The translations under genes were made by a program, and so were the position numbers. Positions 48,896 to 58,128 of a DNA stretch of 64,000 nucleotides are shown piece by piece; within the stretch, counting starts at the first letter, position 1, and the number at the start of each line of letters is the position of its first letter. Where the stretch lies: contig NZ_KB850055.1 of assembly GCF_000369505.1 (NCBI RefSeq), forward strand, positions 310,001-374,000. The letters are read 5' to 3'. Under the pieces are notes generated by a model, which saw only the letters and a list, made by a program, of their open reading frames with translations, ran no database searches and was not told where the DNA came from. Source of the DNA: Acinetobacter sp. NIPH 298. GTDB lineage: Bacteria > Pseudomonadota > Gammaproteobacteria > Pseudomonadales > Moraxellaceae.

Positions 48896-50233
48896 ATGGG
48901 TTACAACAATTTTTTATATTTATTGCAAGACGCATTGAAGAATAACAATATTTCACTTGCGCTTGCGTCGGTCGAAACTTTCCCCGCAGTTGATATTGCT
49001 GATCTTTTGACACAGCTTCCAATCGAACAAAGCCAGTTATTATTGAAGCATTTGCCTGATAGAGCTTATGTTTTTTCTTATCTTCCGCCAAATGAACAAG
49101 TCAAACTCGCCAAAGCAATGCCAAGAAATATTCTGGCTGAAATCGTCGGTGAAATGTCATCGGACAAACGAGCTGATGTTTTTAAATGCTTAGATAAACA
49201 ACAACAAAAAGCATTGCTTCCTGCACTGGCCCAAGCTGAAAGAGAAGACATTCGTCAACTTTCATCATATCTAGAGGGAACAGCAGGGGCGATTATGAGC
49301 TCCGAATATGCGACCTTAAAACCCAATATTATGGTCAAAGATGCAATTAAAATGTTGCGTCTTGAAGCACCAGATACAGAAACCATTTATTTTGCTTATG
49401 TATTGGATGATGCACGAAAAATATTAGGAGTTTTGTCATTAAAACAATTGATCCTTGCACCTGCAACGCAGAATATCAGTGAGCTGATGGTTACCCATGT
49501 TTTGACTGCTTATGTAGATACCGATCAAGATGAGGTTGCTAAAACCATCGCAAGATATGACTTATTGGCACTCCCAATTCTTGATCATCAAGACATGATG
49601 GTCGGGATCGTGACTTATGATGATGCAATGGATGTCGCCAGTGAAGAAGCAACTGAAGATTTCTTAAAAGTCGGTGCGGTGAATGCATCTTCGAAAATGA
49701 GCATTAAAACAGCCCCAATTTTACAACTGTATCAAAAGCGCGTTTTTTGGCTGGTTTTTTTAGTATTTGGTAGTTTGCTGTCTGGTTTAGGGATAGCGCA
49801 TTATGAAGATTTGATCGCACAGCATTTAGTTTTAGTATTTTTCTTACCTTTATTGGTTGGCAGTGGAGGGAATGCGGGTTCTCAGTCTTCTACCTTAATG
49901 GTAAGGGCGTTGGCGACAGGTGATGTGCAGTTTAAAGATTGGTTTTATCTCCTCGGCCGAGAGAGCTTAGTTGCTTTAAGTTTGGGAGGAACGATGGCGA
50001 TCGCAGTTTCACTCCTTGGATATTTCCGTGGTGATGAATGGGTGGCATTGGTGTTGGCCTTGAGTATGATGGGAATCGTGTTAATGGGGTGCCTGATTGG
50101 CATGAGTTTGCCTTTTATTTTAAATAGAGTCGGACTAGATCCAGCAAGTGCTTCAGCGCCATTGGTCACTTCAATATGTGATGCGACTGGAGTGATTGTC
50201 TATCTATTTATTGCTTCTATGATCTTATTTTAG
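48896..50233 (+). CDS. mgtE: Magnesium transporter MgtE
   Basis: Mg2+ channel/transporter of 445 residues. The N-terminal helical domain (about 1-120, QLPIEQSQLLLKHLP and SDKRADVFKCLD) is followed by two CBS domains (about 125-250, VLSLKQLILAP and GIVTYDDAMDVA), a connecting helix, and five membrane segments with GSGGNAGSQSSTLMVRAL. The ATG at 48896 has GAGG five bases upstream; an earlier GTG adds 15 residues and was rejected. The N and CBS domains gate the pore by magnesium in known homologues. Confidence 0.95.
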   Translation: MGYNNFLYLLQDALKNNNISLALASVETFPAVDIADLLTQLPIEQSQLLLKHLPDRAYVFSYLPPNEQVKLAKAMPRNILAEIVGEMSSDKRADVFKCLDKQQQKALLPALAQAEREDIRQLSSYLEGTAGAIMSSEYATLKPNIMVKDAIKMLRLEAPDTETIYFAYVLDDARKILGVLSLKQLILAPATQNISELMVTHVLTAYVDTDQDEVAKTIARYDLLALPILDHQDMMVGIVTYDDAMDVASEEATEDFLKVGAVNASSKMSIKTAPILQLYQKRVFWLVFLVFGSLLSGLGIAHYEDLIAQHLVLVFFLPLLVGSGGNAGSQSSTLMVRALATGDVQFKDWFYLLGRESLVALSLGGTMAIAVSLLGYFRGDEWVALVLALSMMGIVLMGCLIGMSLPFILNRVGLDPASASAPLVTSICDATGVIVYLFIASMILF

Positions 50234-50306
50234 TTGTAAAAATAATACCTTCTCGATTTAAAAAGTATTTATGATCAAGCTATAAACTTGGTTTAAGGTT
50301 GGGCAA

Positions 50307-50888
50307 ATGTCAGAACAAAAAAAATTAACTCAGCAGCAAGCAATCGTTGTGGAGCGTGATTTGGCGAAATTCGCCAATACGATGGACAGCTTGGTACGAA
50401 TTCCGTTCACTAAGCAAGGTGTTGGTGCGGATGCAGCATTGAGTACGATTCCTTTTGCGGGCGATATAGCAGGTTTTGTTCTGACATTATATGCGTTCAA
50501 AAAAGCCAGAGAAGTGGGTGTTCCACAACACAAACTCAATGGCGTGGTGAAACTTGCGATCTTAGATATGTTGGTCGGTTTTGTGCCGATTGTAGGGACT
50601 TTATTTGACGTATTTATTCGGCCAAGCCGCAAGACCCTTGAGATTGTGCATAATCATATCCGTGAGGAATATCAAGTACACAGTGATATTCATGTGGTGC
50701 ATCCATTTTTGCATGAATCTCTAGAGCAAAAACAGAAAACCTCAGCATTTTGGCGTAATCCGATTGTGAGCTGGATTTGGCTGCGGATACCTGATTTGCT
50801 CGGCATCGCCGTTTTGATTTTACTTGTACTTGCACTTTGGCTTGGCCTGAGTTACGCGTGGCAGTTGTATAAGTCTTTTGTTTCCTAG
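50307..50888 (+). CDS. DUF4112 membrane protein
   Basis: A 193-residue protein with the DUF4112 pattern: DSLVRIPFTKQGVGADAALSTIPFAGDIAG, then a GFVPIVGTLFDVFIRPSRKTL motif and a C-terminal membrane segment (about 163-185). Function of the family is unknown. It follows mgtE by 73 bp, in the same direction, and precedes a 102-residue unknown gene by 10 bp; these three may form an operon. Confidence 0.85.
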   Translation: MSEQKKLTQQQAIVVERDLAKFANTMDSLVRIPFTKQGVGADAALSTIPFAGDIAGFVLTLYAFKKAREVGVPQHKLNGVVKLAILDMLVGFVPIVGTLFDVFIRPSRKTLEIVHNHIREEYQVHSDIHVVHPFLHESLEQKQKTSAFWRNPIVSWIWLRIPDLLGIAVLILLVLALWLGLSYAWQLYKSFVS

Positions 50889-50898
50889 AGATTAATAT

Positions 50899-51207
50899 AT
50901 GAGTCATCTCAAAGATAAGTTGCCGAAAAATTGGGTACTTATACAAGAAGAGAAAGAATCAATATTCTCTAATGAACTTAAACGTGAGCTTATATTGGGG
51001 CATGTGCTTTTTGACAAAAAAGCAGTAGCCATTGCCCGAAAAGAGGGAGAGGATGATATTTTATTCTTCTTTGAGAATCAGGAAGATCAATATGCTGAGG
51101 TTCATTTAACATGGAACCATGAAACTAACCCGATATGGCCATCAACTTTGCTTTTTAGAAGTTTTAATGATTGGAAAAAAACAATTGAAGATGATGATTC
51201 GGAGTAA
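50899..51207 (+). CDS. Hypothetical protein, 102 residues
   Basis: I do not recognise this gene. The protein is soluble and acidic at its C-terminus (TIEDDDSE), with alternating beta-like segments (ILGHVLFDKKAVAIARKEGEDDILFFFEN, YAEVHLTW) and a FNDWKK helix. The size and composition resemble small immunity-like or SMI1-type proteins, but there is no toxin gene beside it, so this is only an impression. Ten bp separate it from the DUF4112 stop. Confidence 0.6.
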   Translation: MSHLKDKLPKNWVLIQEEKESIFSNELKRELILGHVLFDKKAVAIARKEGEDDILFFFENQEDQYAEVHLTWNHETNPIWPSTLLFRSFNDWKKTIEDDDSE

Positions 51208-51312
51208 AGTAATTTATTCTTGTATTTGAGCTTATATTTCTGATTTACTCTAGGTTGCTTGATTTTTAGTATTCATCAATCCGAAATATTTAAAAACATT
51301 GATATTGTAAAA

Positions 51313-51341
51313 AATAAAGCCTCCAATTTGGAGGCTTTATT
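51313..51341. terminator. Bidirectional terminator between the unknown gene and htpX
   Basis: AATAAAGCCTCC pairs with GGAGGCTTTATT around a short AATTT loop. It lies 17 bp from the htpX stop on the minus strand and about 105 bp past the hypothetical gene on the plus strand. Confidence 0.75.
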
Positions 51342-51357
51342 GATGTATCTGTTTGGA

Positions 51358-52263
51358 TTAGTGAACGTTTAATTGCTTTAATGCAGCAACACGTTGTTCA
51401 ATGCTTGGGTGGGTGTGGAACAATGCAGCTAAGCTAAAGCCTTGTTCTTTACCTTCCGCGATTGCAAATGCTTTCATTTCTTTCGGCATTTGATCTGGCA
51501 TTTCTGATTCTGCTTGTAAGCGAAGTAGTGCAGAAATCATTGCATCTTTACCAGCCAAACGTGCACCTGCTTCATCAGCACGGTATTCACGTTGACGAGA
51601 GAACCACATCACGATGGTTGATGCCAAGATACCAAATACGATATCTAAAGCAATCGTAATCGCAAAATAGGCAATTCCTGGTGCTTCGCCATCTTCACGA
51701 CCAAATACATTACGGTCAATAAAGTCCCCAGCAATACGCGCAAAGAACATAACGAAGGCATTGACTACACCTTGGATCAATGCAAGGGTAACCATATCAC
51801 CATTTGCAACGTGACCAATTTCATGCGCAAGTACAGCACGAAGTTCATCTTTGTTCATACGTTCTAATAGACCTGTTGAAACAGCTACTAGTGCGTCGTT
51901 TTTATTCCAACCTGTTGCAAATGCATTAGATTGATAAGATGGGAAGATACCAACTTCAGGCATTTTAATACCTGCACGTTGGGATAATTGAGCAACTTCT
52001 TGTAATAACCACGCTTCGGCTTGATTACGAGGTGCATTCGGGTCGATTAATTCGGTCCCAGTGGTTTTTTTAGCCATCCACTTTGATAGGAATAGGGAAA
52101 TCAAAGAACCTACCATACCAAAGACAAGGCAGATAACCATTAGGTTGCCTAGATTTAAGCCACCCGCGCCATGGTAACTACCGACACCGAAGAGTGACAA
52201 AATAATGCCAGCTACAACCAGTACCGCGAGGTTGGTTAGCAAGAACAAACCAATCCGCATCAT
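51358..52263 (-). CDS. htpX: Protease HtpX
   Basis: Membrane zinc metalloprotease that, with FtsH, handles damaged inner-membrane proteins. The 301-residue protein has two N-terminal membrane segments (about 5-27 and 37-60), the zinc site HEIGH with His147, Glu148 and His151, two more membrane stretches, and the downstream zinc ligand Glu in [14 protein letters not shown]. Monocistronic. FtsH in the same window is its usual functional partner. Confidence 0.96.
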   Translation of the reverse strand: MMRIGLFLLTNLAVLVVAGIILSLFGVGSYHGAGGLNLGNLMVICLVFGMVGSLISLFLSKWMAKKTTGTELIDPNAPRNQAEAWLLQEVAQLSQRAGIKMPEVGIFPSYQSNAFATGWNKNDALVAVSTGLLERMNKDELRAVLAHEIGHVANGDMVTLALIQGVVNAFVMFFARIAGDFIDRNVFGREDGEAPGIAYFAITIALDIVFGILASTIVMWFSRQREYRADEAGARLAGKDAMISALLRLQAESEMPDQMPKEMKAFAIAEGKEQGFSLAALFHTHPSIEQRVAALKQLNVH

Positions 52264-52482
52264 TGAGAAAACCCTCTTATAAAGAAAAAGTGATCTGATT
52301 TATAAATATAAATCACCCCAATAATATGCAGGTTGAACCCCAAAAATTCAAGGGAAAAAATAGCTGTTATTGCATGTTTGCAAACAAAATAATGAATCTA
52401 CAAAGAAACAAGCACTTAAAACTAATTTTAGCGTGAAAAAAGTAACAAATAATTGCTAGTTATCGTTGTTTTAATGTACATA

Positions 52483-53364
52483 TTAATCCGTTAAACGGAT
52501 ATGGGCAGAAGCAGTGGCATTCGCTGTGGAGTAGCTGCCTGCTGGTGCATCTGTAAAGGTACCATCGGCCAAAGTGATGATTTGTCGATTGTACTGTCTT
52601 GATGTTGATGCGGTTTCGGCATTTGTACTGCTATTTGAGCCTGCATAATTGACCGATTGTGCGATCACTTGCCCATTGCTTGAATGAGCTGTCGGTTGAG
52701 ATAAATTGGTCCCTAAACCTGATACATAGAGGTTTTGATAACGACTAGTGACACGACGAACATAATCCTGTGTTTCTCGGAATGGGGGGATGCCTTTATA
52801 TTTATCGACATTGCCTTCTCCTGCGTTATAGGCAGCCAAGGCCAAGCGTGTATCACCTTTAAAGCGTTTCAGTAACCAGCTTAAATACTTTGCACCCGCA
52901 AAAATATTTTGCTGAGGGTCGTACGCATCCGAGACATTGAAGCGTTTAGCTGTCGCTGGCATCAACTGCATTAAGCCTTGGGCACCGACAGGTGAGCGTG
53001 CATTGACATTGAAACCAGATTCAGTGTGCATTACCGCTTTTATTAGGCCTTCTGAAACACCATGTTGTTGCGCTGCTTGACGGATCAAATGGTCGAAAGT
53101 ATTTCGGTTACGGCTATAACTGGGTAGAACTGAAGCTTCGCTATTGCCCCAATTACGATAGCTATGGATATTGCTATCGGGATAATAGGTTGCTTTAACC
53201 ACTTTTAAATGGCTGTACTCAGCTTTCTTTTTATTGGTCAGCAGTGTAGTACCATTGCTATCTTTAAATTGATAGATGGTTTGCCCAGCGTATGCAGATA
53301 CTGTTGTATTAAAAAAACCGATTGTCCCCAAATACAACATAAAAAAATAAGTTATTTTGTTCAT
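52483..53364 (-). CDS. Lytic transglycosylase (SLT family)
   Basis: Cleaves peptidoglycan glycan strands with formation of 1,6-anhydro ends. The 293-residue protein has a Sec signal peptide (to about residue 26) and a small N-terminal domain with a DUF4124-like TIYQFKDSNGTTLLTNKK pattern. The SLT domain (about 88-200) has the catalytic Glu in MHTESGFNVNARSPVGAQGLMQLMPATA and AAYNAGEGNV. I chose ATG 53364; a GTG five codons upstream is possible, and neither has a good ribosome site. The C-terminal tail is Ser/Ala-rich and low-complexity. Confidence 0.9.
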   Translation of the reverse strand: MNKITYFFMLYLGTIGFFNTTVSAYAGQTIYQFKDSNGTTLLTNKKKAEYSHLKVVKATYYPDSNIHSYRNWGNSEASVLPSYSRNRNTFDHLIRQAAQQHGVSEGLIKAVMHTESGFNVNARSPVGAQGLMQLMPATAKRFNVSDAYDPQQNIFAGAKYLSWLLKRFKGDTRLALAAYNAGEGNVDKYKGIPPFRETQDYVRRVTSRYQNLYVSGLGTNLSQPTAHSSNGQVIAQSVNYAGSNSSTNAETASTSRQYNRQIITLADGTFTDAPAGSYSTANATASAHIRLTD

Positions 53365-53859
53365 CGTTATAATATTCACAAAAGATGAGCTTTAATTCAT
53401 TTCAGCAGTGTAACAAAAAAATGTCTAAAAAGTACTTTCGCTACATTTTTTTATTTTTCTACTGTCTAACAAAAAATCAAGTCCTTTTGCTCGAATGTTC
53501 AGCAAAAAAAAAATTAAATTTTTTTTAAAATTTAAGTGTTGACTTATATAAGCTATTGTTTTTAATAGGGTAAAATGATTGGTTAAAAAATGATCAATTT
53601 GATTGAAAGCCTTATTCTAAGATAAAAAAAGTTTGTCAATAGCGAAGAAATCCACAATTTTATCCACAGTTTTTGTGGAAAACTGTGGAGAAGTCTGAAA
53701 TATAAGCAATCTAGACGATTTTGATAACTTTTGATCAGAATTTTACCAGTATGAAACTCAAATATGACGATTGAGAGAAATTGAAAAATTCTTTAGGTGC
53801 GCATTTTTTCGGAATGGGATAAAATCTTGCGGTATTTTGTTTATGAGTAAATCACGTCT
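53365..53859. other. AT-rich divergent region before ttcA
   Basis: A 495-bp gap between divergent genes. The first 250 bp are extremely AT-rich, with long A and T runs (about 53500-53530) that would melt or bend easily. A cluster of DnaA-box-like 9-mers lies at 53648-53692. No gene or RNA is recognised. The rest before ttcA shows no further element. Confidence 0.5.
53648..53692. promoter_or_regulatory. Cluster of four DnaA-box-like sequences
   Basis: Within 45 bp are TTATCCACA (53660-53668, a perfect DnaA box), the reverse boxes TTTTCCACA (53682-53674) and TTCTCCACA (53692-53684) with one mismatch each, and AAATCCACA (53648-53656) with two. The two orientations also make CCACAG/CTGTGG stems. 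Whether DnaA binds is untested; dnaA itself is not in this window. Confidence 0.45.
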
Positions 53860-54765
53860 ATGTACGCGCCAGTGGAGTCCAACCAAGGATTTAATTTCAA
53901 GCCAGAGCTTCCTACTAGTTCGGCCTATTATCGCTTGTTGAAAAAACTACGTCGCCAAGTGGGGCATGCAATTCGTGACTACAAGATGATCGAAGATGGC
54001 GATAAAGTCATGGTATGCGTATCGGGTGGTAAGGACAGTTATACCTTGCTCGATATCTTGCTGCAATTCAAACGTATCGCGCCGATTAATTTTGATATTG
54101 TTGCCGTTAATCTGGATCAAAAGCAACCCGGCTTTCCTGAGGATGTTTTGCCACGTTATATGGAAGAAAACAATATTCCATATTATATCCTTGAAAAAGA
54201 TACCTATACCATTACCAAGCGCTTAACACCTGAAGGTAAGACCTATTGCGCCGTATGTTCTCGATTGCGTCGCGGTTCTCTTTATGGCTTTGCCCAAGAA
54301 ATTGGTGCGACGAAAGTGGCTTTAGGTCACCATCGTGATGATATTTTAGCGACATTCTTCCTGAACTTATTCCATGGTGGTAGTTTGAAAGCGATGCCAC
54401 CGAAACTGCTGTCTTCAGATAAAAAGAATATTTTGATTCGTCCTTTGGCTTATGTTGAAGAAAAAGACATTATCAAATATGCAGAAATGCGTCAGTTCCC
54501 GATCATTCCGTGTAACTTGTGCGGATCTCAAGAAAATTTACAGCGTGCGATTCTGAATGACATGTTGCGTGAGTGGGATAAGCAATATCCTAAGCGTTTA
54601 CATAGTATTTTTGGCGCATTACAAAATGTATCGCCATCGCAGCTAGCTGATCGAGAGTTATTTGATTTTGAAGCGTTGGATGAACAGCGTGAGTTCGATA
54701 TGAAAGATCCAGAAGAATTGAAAAATCGTCTAGATGTGGTGAATTTAAGTTTCGCTGCTGAATAA
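53860..54765 (+). CDS. ttcA: tRNA 2-thiocytidine(32) synthetase TtcA
   Basis: Thiolates cytidine 32 of certain tRNAs using ATP and an iron-sulfur cluster. The 301-residue protein has the PP-loop SGGKDS at 55-60 and the two CxxC pairs that hold the cluster, [10 protein letters not shown] and CNLCGSQ, as in known TtcA. Length and start ([13 protein letters not shown]) are normal. A terminator follows at 54783-54811. Confidence 0.97.
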   Translation: MYAPVESNQGFNFKPELPTSSAYYRLLKKLRRQVGHAIRDYKMIEDGDKVMVCVSGGKDSYTLLDILLQFKRIAPINFDIVAVNLDQKQPGFPEDVLPRYMEENNIPYYILEKDTYTITKRLTPEGKTYCAVCSRLRRGSLYGFAQEIGATKVALGHHRDDILATFFLNLFHGGSLKAMPPKLLSSDKKNILIRPLAYVEEKDIIKYAEMRQFPIIPCNLCGSQENLQRAILNDMLREWDKQYPKRLHSIFGALQNVSPSQLADRELFDFEALDEQREFDMKDPEELKNRLDVVNLSFAAE

Positions 54766-54782
54766 AATGTAAGAATTTTTTT

Positions 54783-54811
54783 AAAGGCACTTTGTTAAGT
54801 GCCTTTTCTTT
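54783..54811 (+). terminator. Intrinsic terminator after ttcA
   Basis: AAAGGCACTT-TGTT-AAGTGCCTTT is a perfect 10-bp stem followed by TCTTT. Confidence 0.8.
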
Positions 54812-54962
54812 ATAAAATTTTTAAAAATTGAATCCTACGTACAAAAAGTCATAGCCTAAAATAAAATATACGTGCTATAACATGGCACAAGCAAATTGCT
54901 TCATGTGATGTCGTCTGGATAGATGGCACAAGAAATTGAACAAATACATTTGAGGAATAATC

Positions 54963-55346
54963 ATGGCTGCATTTTTAACTGATGATTGGTTTGTAACTGT
55001 CGATACACTTACTGCTGAAGCAGGTGATTTAAACTTGCCACCAGCACTGGCGAATTTGGCAATTAACTTGGTTGTAACAGATGCAGCTGGTAATACAGAG
55101 TTGGCTTTAGATGCTGGTAAAATCCAAAAAGGATTATCGACCAAGGCTAAAACAACTTTAAATATGGATGCTGAAACTTTACGTAAAGTATTCTTAGAGT
55201 TTGATATGGCTGCTGCAATGCAGGCGTTCATGACTGGTAAAATCAAAGTACAAGGCGATATGTCTCAACTTATGGCTTTACAAACGGCTAAGCCAAGCCA
55301 AGAACAAAAAGACTTATTCAAGAAAGTACTTGAGCAAACTGCTTAA
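54963..55346 (+). CDS. SCP2 sterol-binding-domain protein
   Basis: A 127-residue single SCP2 domain: ALANLAINLVVTDAAGNTELALDAG, then DAETLRKVFLEFDMAAAMQAFMTGKIKVQGDMSQLMALQ, the typical lipid-binding fold. Bacterial members bind hydrophobic ligands, and their physiological cargo is generally unknown. No signal peptide. GAGG precedes the ATG. It is monocistronic between terminators. Confidence 0.88.
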   Translation: MAAFLTDDWFVTVDTLTAEAGDLNLPPALANLAINLVVTDAAGNTELALDAGKIQKGLSTKAKTTLNMDAETLRKVFLEFDMAAAMQAFMTGKIKVQGDMSQLMALQTAKPSQEQKDLFKKVLEQTA

Positions 55347-55353
55347 ATTCTTT

Positions 55354-55389
55354 AAAAAAAAAGCTTACCCATTCGGTAAGCTTTTTTTT
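55354..55389. terminator. Bidirectional terminator after the SCP2 gene
   Basis: AAAAAAGCTTACC pairs with GGTAAGCTTTTTT, with long A and T flanks. It serves the SCP2 gene and, on the minus strand, the convergent transglycosylase gene that ends at 55394. Confidence 0.88.
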
Positions 55390-55393
55390 ATTT

Positions 55394-56503
55394 TTAAATA
55401 TTAATTAGATCACTGGTTTTAATGTGTTCTAAGTAAGCACGAATACGTTTGACGTATTGAACGGCTTGTTTGTGTCGACCATTTTTAGCTTGGTTACGCT
55501 GTAAATAATCATATAAATTTACCCATTGATTTGGGTCTTTACCTTGCGCTTTGATCCGTTTTTGTGCCTGACTTACTGCACCTGGTCCCATATTATAAGC
55601 CACTAAGGCATACCAGTTACGGTCAGGGTAGGGAACATTGGCAAATTGATCCAGCATCAGATCATAATACTTGGCACCACCTTGGATGCTTTGTACAGGA
55701 TCAACACGGTTGGTTACACCCATCGCTTGAGCCGTACTATTCGTCAGCATCATTAAGCCACGTACGCCAGTAGGCGACACTGAAGTGGGTTTAAGATAAG
55801 ATTCTTGATAACCAATTGCTGCCAATAAATGCCAATCTAAATTGTATTTAGATGCACTTTTCTTAAAGCTCGCTTTATAGATGGGTAAACGTTGATTCAA
55901 ATCTTTTTGAATCGTTGACCAAGATTCAGGTTTAACCACATTGCGGTTGTAAAAAGAAGCAAGCTGCTGTGTTGTACCCAATTGTTTACTTTGGCAAATA
56001 AAACCACTTGCTGTCAGTGTGAGAGGATCATCAGCTTGTTTAAATACCCAATTGAATTGAGGATTTAAACCATTTTTGCTTAAGCTATCTTGATCGCCAC
56101 AACTTGCTGAAAAAGAAACTAATTGTTTATTTTCAATCTGATTTAGATTCGCTGTTGTCATGGCCAGATTGGCTTTGCCTTGGGCGATCCATTTTAATGC
56201 AGTTGCATTATCTGGAACTGTTTTAAAATCGAGCTTTACATTTAAACTCTGTGCATAGTTTCGCGCTAAATCATAGCCAAAACCATGTAAAAACTGATCT
56301 TCTTTAAATACGATCGTTGGATTTTCAACTGCAACCACGGTTAATACATTGCTTGCCAAAACACTATTGTATTGATGTGATTTTTCAGCGCTCAAGCTAT
56401 TAAAAGGGAGAATGACCACACCTAATGCTAAAGCTTGAAATGGAAGTTTGGAAGATAAAGAGTTAAGGCTAAGCCTCGACCCAGAACTTGAATTACTGTG
56501 CAT
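55394..56503 (-). CDS. MltF-like lytic transglycosylase with solute-binding domain
   Basis: A 369-residue periplasmic enzyme combining two parts: an N-terminal solute-binding-like domain (about 48-180, LTVVAVENPTIVFKEDQFLHGFGYDL) and a C-terminal SLT domain (about 205-355) with the catalytic Glu in GYQESYLKPTSVSPTGVRGLMMLT and VAYNMGPGAV. This matches MltF, although the binding domain is short and the signal region (about 20-39, after a Ser-rich N-terminus) lacks a lipobox. Monocistronic. Confidence 0.85.
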   Translation of the reverse strand: MHSNSSSGSRLSLNSLSSKLPFQALALGVVILPFNSLSAEKSHQYNSVLASNVLTVVAVENPTIVFKEDQFLHGFGYDLARNYAQSLNVKLDFKTVPDNATALKWIAQGKANLAMTTANLNQIENKQLVSFSASCGDQDSLSKNGLNPQFNWVFKQADDPLTLTASGFICQSKQLGTTQQLASFYNRNVVKPESWSTIQKDLNQRLPIYKASFKKSASKYNLDWHLLAAIGYQESYLKPTSVSPTGVRGLMMLTNSTAQAMGVTNRVDPVQSIQGGAKYYDLMLDQFANVPYPDRNWYALVAYNMGPGAVSQAQKRIKAQGKDPNQWVNLYDYLQRNQAKNGRHKQAVQYVKRIRAYLEHIKTSDLINI

Positions 56504-56878
56504 GTTGTCTCCGCTACAGGTAATTTATGCCCTAAAAGTTCAGCAAAAAAATGCTCTAACTTTTTAAAGTTGATAAATTCAATAAGGGTGGGCAAATCAT
56601 GACGCCATTCAAAATGACATTGAATTAATCTGGAAAAATGATGTTCGTGTTACACATCATTCACAAAGTGTATAAAAAATAAACAAAAAGTTAACTTAGG
56701 GGCGCATAATAAGCGGCAAAAATAGGATTGTCAAATTTTGAACAATAAAATACTGAGAGATTCATCACAACCGCATGATTTGAAAAAGAATAAAATTTAT
56801 ACACTTTAGTGATGTTGAAATAAGGAATACAATGCAACGACTTGTAAACAGACTGTTATATTAGCGTATTTTTTTCTT
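56504..56878. other. Divergent region between the MltF-like gene and greB
   Basis: A 375-bp stretch with no gene. It contains one perfect 8-bp inverted repeat, AATGATGT (56637-56644) with ACATCATT (56654-56661), loop of nine, possibly an operator or hairpin. The rest is AT-rich and I see no other structure. Confidence 0.45.
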
Positions 56879-57367
56879 ATGAAATCAAATTTAATTACTC
56901 GTAATGGACATGATTTGTTGGTCGCAGAGCTAAAAAAACTCTGGCATGAAGAACGCCCTGAGATTACTAAAAAAGTAAATTGGGCTGCTAGTTTAGGCGA
57001 TCGGTCTGAAAATGCAGATTATCAATATAATAAACAAATACTTAGGAAAATTGATCGTCGTGTTCGATATCTGGGAAAACGTCTCGAAGAATTGAAGATC
57101 ATCGATTATGTACCCGAACAAGAAGGAAAAGTTTATTTTGGTGCTTGGGTTGAGATCGAAAATGATGCAGGCGAAAAGAAATCACTGCGTATTGTTGGTG
57201 TTGACGAGATCTATGATCATCATCCTCAACATATCTCAATTGAATCACCAATGGCACGTGCATTACTTGGTAAAGCCGTTGATGATGATGTTGAAGTCGA
57301 TACGCCGCTTGGGAAAAAAGTATGGTATATCAACTCAATTCGTTATGAAAAAAACGAAAATTGTTAA
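56879..57367 (+). CDS. greB: Transcription elongation factor GreB
   Basis: Stimulates cleavage of longer backtracked transcripts by RNA polymerase. The 162-residue protein has the GreB-type coiled coil with GDRSENADYQYNKQILRKIDRR and the C-terminal domain with ISIESPMARALLGKAVDDD. The basic patch in NKQILRKIDRRVRYLGKRL distinguishes it from GreA, which is also in this window. No strong ribosome site is seen before the ATG. It precedes tRNA-Ser by 97 bp. Confidence 0.96.
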   Translation: MKSNLITRNGHDLLVAELKKLWHEERPEITKKVNWAASLGDRSENADYQYNKQILRKIDRRVRYLGKRLEELKIIDYVPEQEGKVYFGAWVEIENDAGEKKSLRIVGVDEIYDHHPQHISIESPMARALLGKAVDDDVEVDTPLGKKVWYINSIRYEKNENC

Positions 57368-57463
57368 AATAACAGGGTGTTGATTTTATTTTGATCATTT
57401 GATGCAAGATTTTGCATAAAAGGTTTGCCAAGGCGCGGTTTTATTTATATGATAGCCGCCATT

Positions 57464-57553
57464 GGAAGCGTGGCAGAGCGGTTTAATGCACCGGTCTTGA
57501 AAACCGACGAGGGTGTGAGTCCTCCGTGAGTTCGAATCTCACCGCTTCCGCCA
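57464..57553 (+). tRNA. tRNA-Ser (anticodon UGA)
   Basis: A 90-nt cloverleaf of class II type. The acceptor stem is GGAAGCG (57464-57470) with CGCTTCC (57543-57549), discriminator G and an encoded CCA (57551-57553). The anticodon loop CTTGAAA carries TGA at 57498-57500, reading UCA and related serine codons. A long variable arm (GACGAGGGTGTGAGTCCTC region) and the T-arm GTTCGAATC are present. A perfect terminator follows. Confidence 0.98.
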
Positions 57554-57558
57554 AATTC

Positions 57559-57590
57559 AAAAAGTCCTTGTGTAAACAAGGACTTTTTTT
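57559..57590 (+). terminator. Intrinsic terminator after tRNA-Ser
   Basis: AAAAAGTCCTTGT-GTAA-ACAAGGACTTTTT is a perfect 13-bp stem followed by T, five bases past the CCA end. Confidence 0.92.
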
Positions 57591-58128
57591 ATATCTATAC
57601 TTTTATAGCCCATATCAAAAGTATGGATTAGAGCAAATCCTTGAGTGCGGATTAAAATAAAAAATGAATGGCGATGTTCTCCAATAAATAGTTATAGATA
57701 CAGAATCATTATTTATAGTGGGGAGTCGATTTAGCATGTCATGAAGCGTGATTGTCGAGTTTATCCTAAAGCGCTTTTTTACAAGATCGTTATAAAAGGT
57801 GTGAAAAATTTACTTAATTTATCAAATAAATATAACTCGTATTTCATCTACCAAGTCTTGCTTATTTGAGCTTTGAATCTGAATTTTATTTCATTTATAT
57901 CACTCAAAAAACATTCAAAATTATGCATTTTTTGCATGAAATATTTAATTTTTGCATTGTCGTTTTTTTTGAAAAAAAGTAACACTTGCCTCTGCTAATT
58001 GTTGAGTCAATTGGTTTGTGCTTCTAGAAACGCACAGCCTATCTGATGAGATCAGCATGGATAGTCATCAAAGATCAAATGTATGTTTGTGAGTTGATGC
58101 TAAGCGAAATAGGGAAGGAATAACTATT
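57591..58128 (+). other. Upstream region of the acidic amino-acid symporter gene
   Basis: A 538-bp gene-free, AT-rich stretch. It contains the T-N11-A dyad at 57923-57937 that is repeated before aspA, plus a second TTTTTGCAT half-site at 57949-57957. The symporter promoter probably lies between these and the gene. Nothing else is recognised. Confidence 0.5.
57923..57937. promoter_or_regulatory. LysR-type operator candidate (copy 1)
   Basis: ATGCATTTTTTGCAT is a 15-bp dyad with T-N11-A form, the signature of LysR-regulator sites. Its exact reverse complement occurs between the LysR gene and aspA at 60604-60618. A second TTTTTGCAT half-site follows at 57949-57957, as expected for a tetrameric regulator covering two adjacent sites. 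Confidence 0.6.

Noticed and set aside
53380..53859. Chromosomal replication origin
   Set aside because: DnaA boxes and AT-rich DNA are present, but the usual neighbours dnaA, dnaN, rpmH or gidA are absent; kept only as a DnaA-cluster finding.
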